DNA of 64,000 nt, taken from assembly GCF_014645895.1 (NCBI RefSeq), contig NZ_BMMP01000011.1, forward strand, positions 124,001 through 188,000, given 5' to 3'. The notes below the pieces were generated by a model. It searched no databases. It was not told the origin of the DNA and saw nothing but the letters and a program-made list of their open reading frames with translations. How positions within the stretch are numbered: the stretch's first letter is position 1; every line of letters starts with the position of its first letter. The position numbers and the translations under genes were made by a program. This document shows positions 51,637-61,414 of this stretch, one piece after another. The stretch comes from Streptomyces daqingensis. Lineage in GTDB: Bacteria; Actinomycetota; Actinomycetes; Streptomycetales; Streptomycetaceae.

Positions 51637-53004
51637 TCAGGTCTGCGAGGGGGCGCCGAGCGGCTCGTCGGTGCCGCTCGGGACCGAGTCGCCCGAGTCG
51701 CCGTCCCCGTCGCCGCCGCTGGAACCGTCGGCGCCGCCGTTGCTGGGCGTACCCACACCGCCGGAGTCGCCGCCGGAGTCGCCGCCGTCCGAACCTCCGG
51801 TATCACCACCGGAGTCGCCGCCCGAATCACCGCCGCCCGGACCGCCGCCGCCCGGGCCACCGCCGCCGGGGCCGCCGCCCCCGCCGACGTCGCCGTTTCC
51901 GCCTGAATCCCCGGGGGTGCCGATGCCGCCCGAGTTCCCGGGACCACCGGACTGCGAGCCGCCGCCGTCGTGCTTGTCGCAGAACTTCTGCACGCCCGCC
52001 GGGCCGCCCGCGACGGCCTCCAGCTTCAGCCGGTCGCTAAGGGAGAGTTCGTGGTCCTCGTAGGCCGCGCAGAGAGCTCGCGCGATCGCCTTCTTCTCGG
52101 CCTCCGACAGCCCCTTGCCGTCTTCCGGCCACTTGCCGTTCTTGCCCTTGCCGTCCTTGCCTTTGCCCTTACCCGCGAGGTCCTCGCCGCTCGGCGAATC
52201 CGACGGCCCCGACTTGCCACCCTCGCGGGTGCCGCGTCTTGGTCCGTTGTTCTCGTCGGGGCTGCCGTCGCCGCCGCCCAGGGCGGCGTCGCGGTCACCC
52301 CCGCTCGGGCTCGCCAGCGGTGACACACTCGCCGCGGGCGTACCGCCCCCGCCGAACGGCGTCGGCAGGACGCCGGTGGTGGCGGCGACCGCGACCCCGC
52401 CGAGAGCACAGCCGGCCACGGCCATGGCGAATCCCGCGCGCAGGGGGCGTCCGCCGAGGGACACGAGGCGGCCGGCGCCCGGCCTGCGGCCGCGGCGCTC
52501 GCGCGCGGCGAGCCGGCCCACGACTGTTCCGGATTCCGCCGGCCCGGCCCCGATCTCGACGGCCCCGCTGCGCACCGTCTCGGCGTGTGCCGCACGGAAG
52601 GCCGCGAGCGCCGCGGCCTCGCCGGGAAGCTCGGCGGGAGCGCCGGCATGTACGCCGTGCGCCGCGCCCGTACGGTGCCGCGCGGAGGAGGAGATGTGGG
52701 GCATCGCTGTCTGCTCGGCCGCCAAATCACCGAGCAACGACGCGAGCCGATCGGCGGGATGGCGTTCCGGCTGGCCCGCCGGCCGCGTCACACCCGCTTC
52801 GCTGAGGGCACGGCCGTCGGCGGCCCAGGAAGGTGCCGTCTTGCCGGGCCGTGCAGAAGTGCTGGTGGGGGACGGTTCAACGTTGTCATGGGCCTCGCCC
52901 CGGCGCCCGTCGTCCTGCGCGCTACGCGCATTGACCGACGCGCCGCGAAGCAGTCTCTCCGCAACTTCGTCGTCCAGCCACCTGTACCGGTCGTCGTCCG
53001 CCAT
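51637..53004 (-). CDS. Single-pass membrane protein with Gly-rich exterior, possible anti-sigma partner
   Basis: A 455-residue protein. An N-terminal cytoplasmic part of about 190 residues (MADDDRYRWLDDEVAERLLRG) precedes one membrane helix (AGFAMAVAGCALGGVAVAATTGVL). Outside it are a Lys/Gly-rich stretch (GKGKGKDGKGKNGK), a short helical domain with two Cys (ARALCAAYEDHELSLSDRL to KFCDKH) and about 95 residues of Gly/Asp/Pro-Gly repeats. Its start overlaps the stop of the ECF sigma gene (TGATG), so the pair is co-produced, and an anti-sigma role is plausible. However, no HxxxCxxC zinc anti-sigma motif is present. Confidence 0.7.
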   Translation of the reverse strand: MADDDRYRWLDDEVAERLLRGASVNARSAQDDGRRGEAHDNVEPSPTSTSARPGKTAPSWAADGRALSEAGVTRPAGQPERHPADRLASLLGDLAAEQTAMPHISSSARHRTGAAHGVHAGAPAELPGEAAALAAFRAAHAETVRSGAVEIGAGPAESGTVVGRLAARERRGRRPGAGRLVSLGGRPLRAGFAMAVAGCALGGVAVAATTGVLPTPFGGGGTPAASVSPLASPSGGDRDAALGGGDGSPDENNGPRRGTREGGKSGPSDSPSGEDLAGKGKGKDGKGKNGKWPEDGKGLSEAEKKAIARALCAAYEDHELSLSDRLKLEAVAGGPAGVQKFCDKHDGGGSQSGGPGNSGGIGTPGDSGGNGDVGGGGGPGGGGPGGGGPGGGDSGGDSGGDTGGSDGGDSGGDSGGVGTPSNGGADGSSGGDGDGDSGDSVPSGTDEPLGAPSQT

Positions 53005-53687
53005 CACGTTTCCCTCAGCGTTCGCGAGGCCTTATGCGTCACACCGCGGCCCGTGTCCCACTGGGACGCTCCCCGGCCCTCCGCCGGTTCTGCGGAATCC
53101 CCGCCGGTTTCGTCGAGAAGTTCGGCGAGCTTGCGAAGGCCCCGGTGAGCGGCCGTGCGGACCGCCCCCGAACGCTTGCCGAGGACCTGCGCGGCGCTCT
53201 TCGCGTCGAGGCCCACGACGACCCGCAGCACCACCGCCTCCGCCTGGTCCTGGGGGAGGCGGGAGATCAGCGCCATCGTCCGTCCGGTGCCGAGCGCCTC
53301 GAGAGCCTCGTCGGCGGTGTCGACGCCCGCCGGGAGGACGGCCAGGTCGCTCTCGTCCCCGCCGATGGCGGGCCGGCGGCCCCGAGAACGCAGGTGGTCC
53401 AGGGCGCGGTTGCGCGCGATGCGCGCGGCCCACCCCCGGAAGCGGTCGGCGTCGCCGCTGAAGCGGCTGATGTCGCGCGCGATCTGCAGCCAGGCCTCCG
53501 AGGCGACGTCCTCGGCGTCCGGCTCGCTGACGAGGGTGCGGACATAGCCGAGCAGCCGCGGGTGCACAGCCCGGTACACAGTGCGGAAGGCGACTTCGTC
53601 CCCGCCCTGTGCCGCGCGTACCGCGGCGGTCAACTCCGCGTCGTCCCCCTGCACGCCCGTGTCTCGCCCCACTCCGCGATGTCCCAA
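53004..53687 (-). CDS. ECF-family RNA polymerase sigma factor
   Basis: About 227 residues. Region 2 is FRTVYRAVHPRLLGYVRTLV and EPDAEDVASEAWLQIARDI with FRGWAARIARNRALDHLR; region 4 is LPQDQAEAVVLRVVVGLDAKSAAQVLGKRSGAVRTAAHRGLRKL. The region 4 helix KRSGAVRTAAHR is typical of one Streptomyces-enriched ECF group. The start is uncertain: TTG 53687, GTG 53672 or GTG 53654. The next gene overlaps its stop and may encode a membrane-bound regulator. Two direct copies of TACGTGG lie about 120 bases upstream. Confidence 0.85.
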   Translation of the reverse strand: MGHRGVGRDTGVQGDDAELTAAVRAAQGGDEVAFRTVYRAVHPRLLGYVRTLVSEPDAEDVASEAWLQIARDISRFSGDADRFRGWAARIARNRALDHLRSRGRRPAIGGDESDLAVLPAGVDTADEALEALGTGRTMALISRLPQDQAEAVVLRVVVGLDAKSAAQVLGKRSGAVRTAAHRGLRKLAELLDETGGDSAEPAEGRGASQWDTGRGVTHKASRTLRET

Positions 53688-53806
53688 CGGATCTGGTCAC
53701 GCCCCTGGTCGGGCGCCTCTCTGCCGTGTCGCTCTTGCCTGCGATTTCTGTCCGCACCGACCAGCATCGATGCGAGAGCACGCTAAGGCCAAGTGTGCGT
53801 CATCGT

Positions 53807-53826
53807 CCACGTAAGTTGACCACGTA
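53807..53826. promoter_or_regulatory. Direct repeat upstream of the ECF sigma gene
   Basis: CCACGTA at 53807-53813 and 53820-53826 (TACGTGG on the coding strand), 13 bases apart. It lies in the otherwise empty 263-base space between the sigma gene and the GH20 gene. It could be a regulator site; nothing more can be said from sequence. Confidence 0.3.
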
Positions 53827-53895
53827 ACAGAATGAGGGCCGCGAACGCTGTTAGGAGTACGGGCCTGCCCCTGGCGTGGTGCGCCCGTTCTCGAG

Positions 53896-53939
53896 GGCGA
53901 TCGGGGTCTCTCCTGTGGGGGGTGGCGACCCCGGTCGCC
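53896..53939. terminator. Hairpin after the GH20 gene
   Basis: GGCGATCGGGGTC (53896-53908) pairs with GACCCCGGTCGCC (53927-53939) with one G-T pair. It lies 12 bases beyond the minus-strand stop at 53951. Confidence 0.65.
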
Positions 53940-53950
53940 TTCGCATTTCC

Positions 53951-55543
53951 TCAGCTCGCGCGCATGGCGAGCTTCTTGAAGTCCTCCCAGCTCAGGGCCG
54001 GTTTCCCGGGATTCCAGAGCTTCTGCGCCGTGGCGGCGAGAGGCATCCGGATGCCGTCGGCCACCTGCTGCGGCGTCTGCGCTCCGGCCCGGTCGCACCA
54101 GACCGCGAACCGACCGCCCGGGATGTGCTCCGGTCCGGACAACGATTTGGGTACCGGCTTGGTCCCGCGAAGGACCGCGGGCGTCCACTGTTCGTAAATG
54201 CGGCGACCTGTCGGATATGTGAAGTCGTTCGGCTGCCCCAGCACGTAGTAGAGGTACTCGTCGTTGAGGTTGATCAGCTTCCACCCCTCCTTCAGGTACT
54301 CCACGGGATCGCGCTCCCCGGCCTCCTTGCCGGTCCAGTACGCGATCTGCCGGTCCCGGTGCACCTTCACCTCGCCGCCCGCGTGGACGCCGTCGTTCCA
54401 CACCTGGGGCTTCTTGCCCTCCTTGCGTACGGTCTCGGCCCGGTCGTTGAGCCACTGCGCGGCGAGGTCCTGGACCCCGGCCTTCTTTCCGTGCTCCTCG
54501 CGGGCCTTCTCGGCGAGCTGCGGATAGGACTCCTCGGGGTCCTCCTTCGCCAGGGCCAGGTACTCGTCGCCGCCCAGATGCCAGTACTTGCCGGGGAAGA
54601 GGTCCGCATACTCCCGCAGCAGATCGTCGACGATCTTCGCCGCGCCGGGGTCGGAGATGTCGATCGCGCCCTCGGTCGGCTGCCCCGACTCGTCCTTCAG
54701 CTGCAGCTCCGGATGGGCCTTCAGCACCGCTCCCAGATGCCCCGGCGAGTCGATCTCCGGGATGACGGCGATGTGCCGCGACTCGGCCAGCTTCACGATC
54801 CGCCGCATCTGCGCCTTGGTCAGCCGCGGCGAGGAGACGACCTCCGGGTGCGACGTGCTCTCCACGCGGAACGCCTGGTCGTCGGAGATGTGCAGCTGCA
54901 GCTGGTTGAGCTTGAGGTCGCCCATCTCCCGGATCCGGTCCTCGATCCACTCCGCACTGAAGTGCTTGCGCGCGATGTCGAGCATGAACCCGCGCTGGGG
55001 ACGGTCCGGCCTGTCGCGCACGGTCCCGTCGGCCACCCCGCCCTGGGCCCGCACCGACTGCAACAGCGTGCGCGTGCCGTAGAAGACGCCCGCGTGGTCG
55101 GAGGCCGAGATCTTCACCTGCCCCTTCCGGCTGGACAGTTCGTACGCCTCGCGCCCGCCGCCCACGCCATCGTCGAGAGCCAGCTCGACGTCCGCGGTGC
55201 GGGCGGGCCCCTTGGTGAAGGGCACGTTGAGCTCTCTCGCGAGCAGCTTCCCCTCGTCCGCTAGGGGGCCCTCGGGGTCGGCGACGACGCGGGTGTGGCG
55301 TGAGGGGTTCCAGCCCGGTCCGCGCACCGGCTTCCAGTCCCGCACGGAGGGAACGGCCGCTGGAGCGGGCCCCTTGCGGGACGGCCCGGTGGGGGTGGGC
55401 ACCGCGGAACTCTCACCGCCGTCGCCGCCCTCGCCGGCGCCCGATCCGTCGTCGGAGCAGGCGCTGAGAGTGAGAACCATCACCGCACTCGTCGCGAGTG
55501 CCATCACGGAGACCGCTCGATTCCTCTGCCGCTTATGTCCCAT
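53951..55543 (-). CDS. GH20 beta-N-acetylhexosaminidase lipoprotein
   Basis: A 530-residue exported enzyme. The signal ends at lipobox LTLSAC (Cys near residue 29), then an acidic linker, a GH20b-type N-terminal domain (about 75-185) and the catalytic barrel starting RGFMLDIARKHFSAEWIED. The catalytic Asp-Glu pair is in WHLGGDEY, and other sugar-binding elements are LQLHISDDQAFR, PEIDSPGHLGAVL and WNDGV. It would release GlcNAc from chitin or wall oligosaccharides at the cell surface. On the minus strand TAGCCT lies six bases before the ATG, so the mRNA may be leaderless. It is divergent from the OHCU-like gene. Confidence 0.9.
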   Translation of the reverse strand: MGHKRQRNRAVSVMALATSAVMVLTLSACSDDGSGAGEGGDGGESSAVPTPTGPSRKGPAPAAVPSVRDWKPVRGPGWNPSRHTRVVADPEGPLADEGKLLARELNVPFTKGPARTADVELALDDGVGGGREAYELSSRKGQVKISASDHAGVFYGTRTLLQSVRAQGGVADGTVRDRPDRPQRGFMLDIARKHFSAEWIEDRIREMGDLKLNQLQLHISDDQAFRVESTSHPEVVSSPRLTKAQMRRIVKLAESRHIAVIPEIDSPGHLGAVLKAHPELQLKDESGQPTEGAIDISDPGAAKIVDDLLREYADLFPGKYWHLGGDEYLALAKEDPEESYPQLAEKAREEHGKKAGVQDLAAQWLNDRAETVRKEGKKPQVWNDGVHAGGEVKVHRDRQIAYWTGKEAGERDPVEYLKEGWKLINLNDEYLYYVLGQPNDFTYPTGRRIYEQWTPAVLRGTKPVPKSLSGPEHIPGGRFAVWCDRAGAQTPQQVADGIRMPLAATAQKLWNPGKPALSWEDFKKLAMRAS

Positions 55544-55824
55544 GTGGATAGGCTATGACCCCTTTCGATCGGCACTTATTCGGCATCCGATGCGGAAGAT
55601 TCCCGTCCGGGTGAATTTCGCATACTCGTCGTATCGCTCCCCCTCTCCGTCGTTACGGTGTCCCGCGGGGCCGGCCGCACCGCCGGAACGGGCGCCGCAC
55701 GGGGCCCGGTCAGGCGTCCGGCCGCGCCGCACGGCCGCGGCGGCGGCTCCCGCAGTCCGCTGTTCGCCCGTACCCAGCACTCCGACTCCGTACGTTCATT
55801 CGCGCGTCACCGTCCGAGGAGCCC

Positions 55825-56475
55825 ATGCCTCTGCCCACCCAGCGAAGCGACGAGCAGGCGCCCGATACCGCCGGCGGCGTGGACGCGGTGCCTCCGCCGG
55901 CGGGGGGCCCGCTGCCCGTCCAGCCGGCTGCGCCGCGCCCGGCACCGCTGCCGCTCCCCCTCGGCCGGTTCAACGCCACACCCCGCGACGAGACGACCGC
56001 CCTGCTGCAGCACTGCTGCCGCAACCCGCGCTGGGCCGCCCGGATCGCGGACTGCCGCCCCTACCCGGACATGGACGCGCTGCTGGCGGCGCTCGACGAG
56101 GCCAGCTACGACATGACGCCCGGAGACCTCTCCGAAGCGCTCGCCGCGGAGACGCCGCAGCTCCCCTCGCCGCTCACACCGCCGTCCGCCGCCGCTCCCG
56201 GCACCGGGTCCCAGGAGCGCTCCGCCGACCAGCGCGGCACCCTCGCCGCCCACACCGCTCTGCGGGCCGCGCACTCCGCGTACGAGGCCAGGTTCGGCCA
56301 CCCCTTCCTCATCTGCCTCGACGGGCACGACCCCGGGGAGCGGCTCGGCCAGGCGCTGGAGAGCGTGCGCTCCCGGCTCGGCAGCGACCCGGAGGAGGAG
56401 CGCCTCGTGGCCGCCGAGGAGCTGCGCCGGCTCGCGCGGGGGCGGCTCCTGCGGCTGGTCGCGGCACCGCGCTGA
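55825..56475 (+). CDS. OHCU-decarboxylase-like protein lacking the catalytic HP motif
   Basis: A 216-residue protein. After a Pro-rich N terminus of about 45 residues, LGRFNATPRDETTALLQHCC and PYPDMDALLAALDEA match the start of UraD (2-oxo-4-hydroxy-4-carboxy-5-ureidoimidazoline decarboxylase), and YEARFGHPFLICLDG and ELRRLARGRLLRLV match its end. The central A-H-P-R-I-G motif with the catalytic His, and the following S-x-x-E-Q, are replaced by a Pro/Ala-rich stretch, so the decarboxylase is probably inactive. A GAGGAG ribosome site supports the ATG. It lies upstream of sdhC and is intact, suggesting a retained non-enzymatic role. Confidence 0.65.
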   Translation: MPLPTQRSDEQAPDTAGGVDAVPPPAGGPLPVQPAAPRPAPLPLPLGRFNATPRDETTALLQHCCRNPRWAARIADCRPYPDMDALLAALDEASYDMTPGDLSEALAAETPQLPSPLTPPSAAAPGTGSQERSADQRGTLAAHTALRAAHSAYEARFGHPFLICLDGHDPGERLGQALESVRSRLGSDPEEERLVAAEELRRLARGRLLRLVAAPR

Positions 56476-56680
56476 CCTCGGAGGTGACACACCCCGGGAC
56501 CGCTGTCCCCGGTGCCTGATTGATCACACCCGCCCCACCCGGGACGTTTGTACGGGGAAAGCGTCGCTACGATGGCCCAGGCCGGTGGACCGTACCCGGC
56601 CGAGCCCGACCGACACCGCTCCACTTCCGAGTCGAAGATGGCGGCAGGCTCTTACATCCGCTCCCGGAGGGTTTAGTTCC

Positions 56681-57061
56681 GTGCCGGCTGGAACGCTGTA
56701 TCGCGGCCGGGAAGGAATGTGGTCCTGGGTGGCTCACCGAGTCACCGGCGTCCTCATCTTCTTCTTCCTGTTCGTCCATGTGCTCGACACCGCGCTTGTC
56801 CGCGTCTCTCCTGAGACGTACGACGAGACGGTGGCGATCTACAAGACACCGCTCGTCAACCTCATGGAGTACGGCCTCGTCGCCGCCGTGCTCTTCCACG
56901 CGCTGAACGGCCTGCGGGTCGTCGCGGTGGACTTCTGGTCGAAGGGCGCGAAGTACCAGAAGCAGATGCTGTGGACCGTGATGACCATCTGGGGCGTGCT
57001 GATGGCGGGCGCCTTCTACCCCGTCCTGCGGCACACCCTGCACACGCTGTTCGGGAGCTGA
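56681..57061 (+). CDS. sdhC: Succinate dehydrogenase cytochrome b subunit SdhC
   Basis: A 126-residue membrane anchor with three helices. PAGTLYRGREGMWSWVAHRVTGV is the actinobacterial SdhC start (SdhC family Ser/Arg quinone-side residues), and the haem-ligand His lies in VLFHALNGLR. GTG 56681 follows GGAGG ten bases upstream; longer in-frame starts are not conserved. The stop overlaps sdhD. It opens the sdhCDAB operon that links the citric acid cycle to menaquinone reduction. TACGAT at 56568-56573 is a possible -10. Confidence 0.93.
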   Translation: MPAGTLYRGREGMWSWVAHRVTGVLIFFFLFVHVLDTALVRVSPETYDETVAIYKTPLVNLMEYGLVAAVLFHALNGLRVVAVDFWSKGAKYQKQMLWTVMTIWGVLMAGAFYPVLRHTLHTLFGS

Positions 57062-57555
57062 TGACGATGTCGACAGAGACCGCAAACGCCGGCACCGGCG
57101 CCGCCGGGTCCGCGGACGGCGAGCGCACCTACAGCGTGGACAACCCGGCCCCCGTGATCGCTCCGCCCCGGGCCCGCACCGGCAAGACGCCGAAGGCGAC
57201 GCGGGGCAACTTCGAGATGCACACCTGGCTGTTCATGCGGCTGTCGGGCATCGTGCTGGTCGTGCTCGTCCTCGGGCACCTGCTGATCCAGCTCGTGCTG
57301 GACGGCGGCGTGACGAAGATCGGCTTCGCCTTCGTCGCCGGCCGCTGGGCGTCGCCCTTCTGGCAGGTCTGGGACCTGCTGATGCTGTGGCTGGCGATGC
57401 TGCACGGAGCGAACGGCCTGCGCACGGTCGTCAACGACTACGCGGAGCGGGACAACACCCGCTTCTGGCTGAAGATGCTGCTGTACACCGCCACGGTGTT
57501 CACGGTCCTGCTGGGCACGCTGGTGATCTTCACCTTCGACCCGAACATTCGCTGA
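57061..57555 (+). CDS. sdhD: Succinate dehydrogenase membrane anchor SdhD
   Basis: A 164-residue hydrophobic anchor. About 60 hydrophilic N-terminal residues precede three helices: HTWLFMRLSGIVLVVLVLGH, the WDLLMLWLAMLHGANGLR segment with a possible haem-ligand His, and TATVFTVLLGTLVIFTF. ATG 57061 overlaps the last base of the sdhC stop; ATG 57067 is equally possible. It works with SdhC to bind quinone and attach SdhAB. Confidence 0.92.
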   Translation: MTMSTETANAGTGAAGSADGERTYSVDNPAPVIAPPRARTGKTPKATRGNFEMHTWLFMRLSGIVLVVLVLGHLLIQLVLDGGVTKIGFAFVAGRWASPFWQVWDLLMLWLAMLHGANGLRTVVNDYAERDNTRFWLKMLLYTATVFTVLLGTLVIFTFDPNIR

Positions 57556-57581
57556 CGTACGTACGGGGCTGAGGTAACCCA

Positions 57582-59335
<1,754 letters not shown>

Positions 59336-59336
<1 letters not shown>

Positions 59337-60106
59337 TGAGCACCGCAGTCATGGAACAGCCCGGCCAGTCCGGGACGGCCGAGCCCACCACGTCCGGCAT
59401 GATCACCGTGACGTTCCGGATCCGCCGCTTCAACCCGGAGGTCTCCGCGGACGCGTCCTGGGAGGACTTCACCCTCGAGATCGACTCCAAGGACCGGGTC
59501 CTGGACGCGCTGCACCGGATCAAGTGGGAGCAGGACGGCACGCTGACGTTCCGGCGCTCCTGCGCGCACGGCATCTGCGGCTCGGACGCGATGCGCATCA
59601 ACGGGCGCAACCGGCTGGCCTGCAAGACGCTGATCAAGGACATAAGCCCGGAGAAGCCGATCACGGTCGAGGCGATCAAGGGGCTGACCGTCCTCAAGGA
59701 CCTCGTCGTCGACATGGAGCCGTTCTTCCAGGCGTACCGGGACGTCATGCCGTTCCTGGTGACCTCCGGCAACGAGCCGACGCGGGAGCGGTTCCAGTCC
59801 GACGAGGACCGGGCGCGCTTCGACGACACGACGAAGTGCATCCTGTGCGCGGCCTGCACAAGCTCGTGCCCCATCTACTGGAACGACGGGCAGTACTTCG
59901 GCCCGGCGGCGATCGTCAACGCGCACCGCTTCATCTTCGACAGCCGTGACGAGGCGGGCGAGCAGCGTCTGGAGATCCTCAACGACAAGGACGGCGTGTG
60001 GCGTTGCCGCACCACCTTCAACTGCACGGACGCCTGCCCTCGCGGCATCGAGGTCACCAAGGCGATCCAGGAGGTCAAGCGCGCGCTGATCACACGCCGC
60101 TTCTGA
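59336..60106 (+). CDS. sdhB: Succinate dehydrogenase iron-sulfur subunit SdhB
   Basis: A 256-residue electron-transfer subunit. The [2Fe-2S] ligands are in RRSCAHGICGSDAM and NRLACKT, the [4Fe-4S] cluster in CILCAACTSSCP, and the [3Fe-4S] and remaining ligands in CRTTFNCTDACPRGIE. It carries electrons from SdhA to quinone bound by SdhCD. It is the last gene of the operon; a hairpin with a TTT tail lies about 45 bases downstream. Confidence 0.97.
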
Positions 60107-60149
60107 ACCCGGGGCGCGTACGCGCCCGTTCGGCACCCCGCACACGACG

Positions 60150-60178
60150 GCGCCCGGAGCTCGCGCTCCGGGCGCTTT
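60150..60178 (+). terminator. sdh operon terminator
   Basis: GCGCCCGGAGC (60150-60160), loop TCGC, GCTCCGGGCGC (60165-60175), followed by TTT. A perfect 11-bp stem with a short T-run, among the more canonical terminators here. Confidence 0.85.
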
Positions 60179-60305
60179 CGTGTCCGCGGGCCCGACTCCC
60201 GTTCAGCGAGGGTCATTTCGGGGCACGCTATCGACGCACAACAGCAACTTGCACGTCTACCCGCACCACTCGTCTGCACCACCCCACACAGCAGAAGGAG
60301 TACGC

Positions 60306-61295
60306 GTGAGACGCACCAGACGTATGCGCACCGGAGCGGGCGCCCTCGCCGCAATAGGCGCACTGCTCGCCCTCACCCTCCAGGCCACGCCGGCGAGCGC
60401 CGACTCCGGCAGCCCCGCCACCAGCCAGAAGGTCTCCGAGTCGGCACGTGCCGACGCCGCGGGCCACTGGACCGCCGAGCGGATGCGCGCCGCCACACCG
60501 GTCGAGGAACTCCTCGGCCTCGGCGCCCGCGTGACGGACCGCGCCACCGAGGAAGTGCGGCGCGGCGCCGAGTTGAAGGTGCCGCCGCGGGCGCCGGAGA
60601 GCGGCACCAAGGCCCTGCCCGAGCCGGGCGGCCCCTGGTCCGGCGGCGGTGACGTCGTACAGACCTCGGGACGGGTCTTCTTCAAGATGGGGGACCGGGA
60701 CGCCTCCTGCTCCGGCAACTCCGTCACCAGCGACAACGGCAGCACGGTCATGACGGCCGGGCACTGCGTGAAGTACCAGGGCGCCTGGCACACCGACTGG
60801 GTCTTCGTCCCCGGCTACCACGACGGCGAGGCCCCGCACGGCAAGTGGACGGCCGCGGAGACGCTGACCACCCCCCAGTGGGAGGCCAGCGAGGACATGA
60901 ACTTCGACATCGGGGCCGCGGTGGTGGACCCGCTGGACGGCAAGAAGCTCGCCGACGTCGTCGGAGCCCAGGGCCTGTCCTTCAACGCCGCGTACAACAC
61001 CACCATGTACTCCTTCGGCTTCCCCGCCGCCGACCCGTACGACGGCGAGAAGCTGGTCTACTGCAGCGGCACGAGCTTCCAGGACGTGCTGCTCACCAAG
61101 GACCACGGCCTCTCGTGCAACATGACGGGCGGCTCCAGCGGCGGCCCGTGGTTCACGGAGTTCGACGAGGCCACCGGCACGGGCCTCCAGTCGTCCGTGA
61201 ACAGCTTCGGGTACGTGTTCCTGCCCGACACGATGTTCGGCCCGTACTTCGGTGCGGAGGCCCAGGAGCTCTACGAGAGGGCGCAGGCGGGCTGA
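60306..61295 (+). CDS. Secreted trypsin-like serine protease
   Basis: A 329-residue exported protein with a signal peptide (RRTRRMRTGAGALAAIGALL, cleavage after ASA near residue 35). About 90 residues follow, possibly a pro-region, then a chymotrypsin-fold domain. The triad is His in MTAGHC, Asp in EDMNFDIGAAVV and Ser in NMTGGSSGGPW. It resembles the glutamyl-endopeptidase-like/V8-type proteases of Streptomyces. GTG 60306 has AAGGAG six bases upstream. It stands alone after sdhB, with its own terminator. Confidence 0.88.
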   Translation: MRRTRRMRTGAGALAAIGALLALTLQATPASADSGSPATSQKVSESARADAAGHWTAERMRAATPVEELLGLGARVTDRATEEVRRGAELKVPPRAPESGTKALPEPGGPWSGGGDVVQTSGRVFFKMGDRDASCSGNSVTSDNGSTVMTAGHCVKYQGAWHTDWVFVPGYHDGEAPHGKWTAAETLTTPQWEASEDMNFDIGAAVVDPLDGKKLADVVGAQGLSFNAAYNTTMYSFGFPAADPYDGEKLVYCSGTSFQDVLLTKDHGLSCNMTGGSSGGPWFTEFDEATGTGLQSSVNSFGYVFLPDTMFGPYFGAEAQELYERAQAG

Positions 61296-61330
61296 GGCCG
61301 CCCCGCCACCGCAGCTGAACCCACGCAGGC

Positions 61331-61368
61331 AGCGCCGGGAGCCCTGAAGCCCAGGGGTTCCCGGCGCT
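61331..61368. terminator. Hairpin after the protease gene
   Basis: AGCGCCGGGAGCCCTG (61331-61346) pairs with CAGGGGTTCCCGGCGCT (61352-61368) with one G-T pair and a bulge. It lies between convergent genes and may serve both. Confidence 0.65.
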
Positions 61369-61414
61369 CCGGCGTCCGGGCCCCGGCACCCTGAGCGGGA
61401 GCGGCTCCGCGGGC

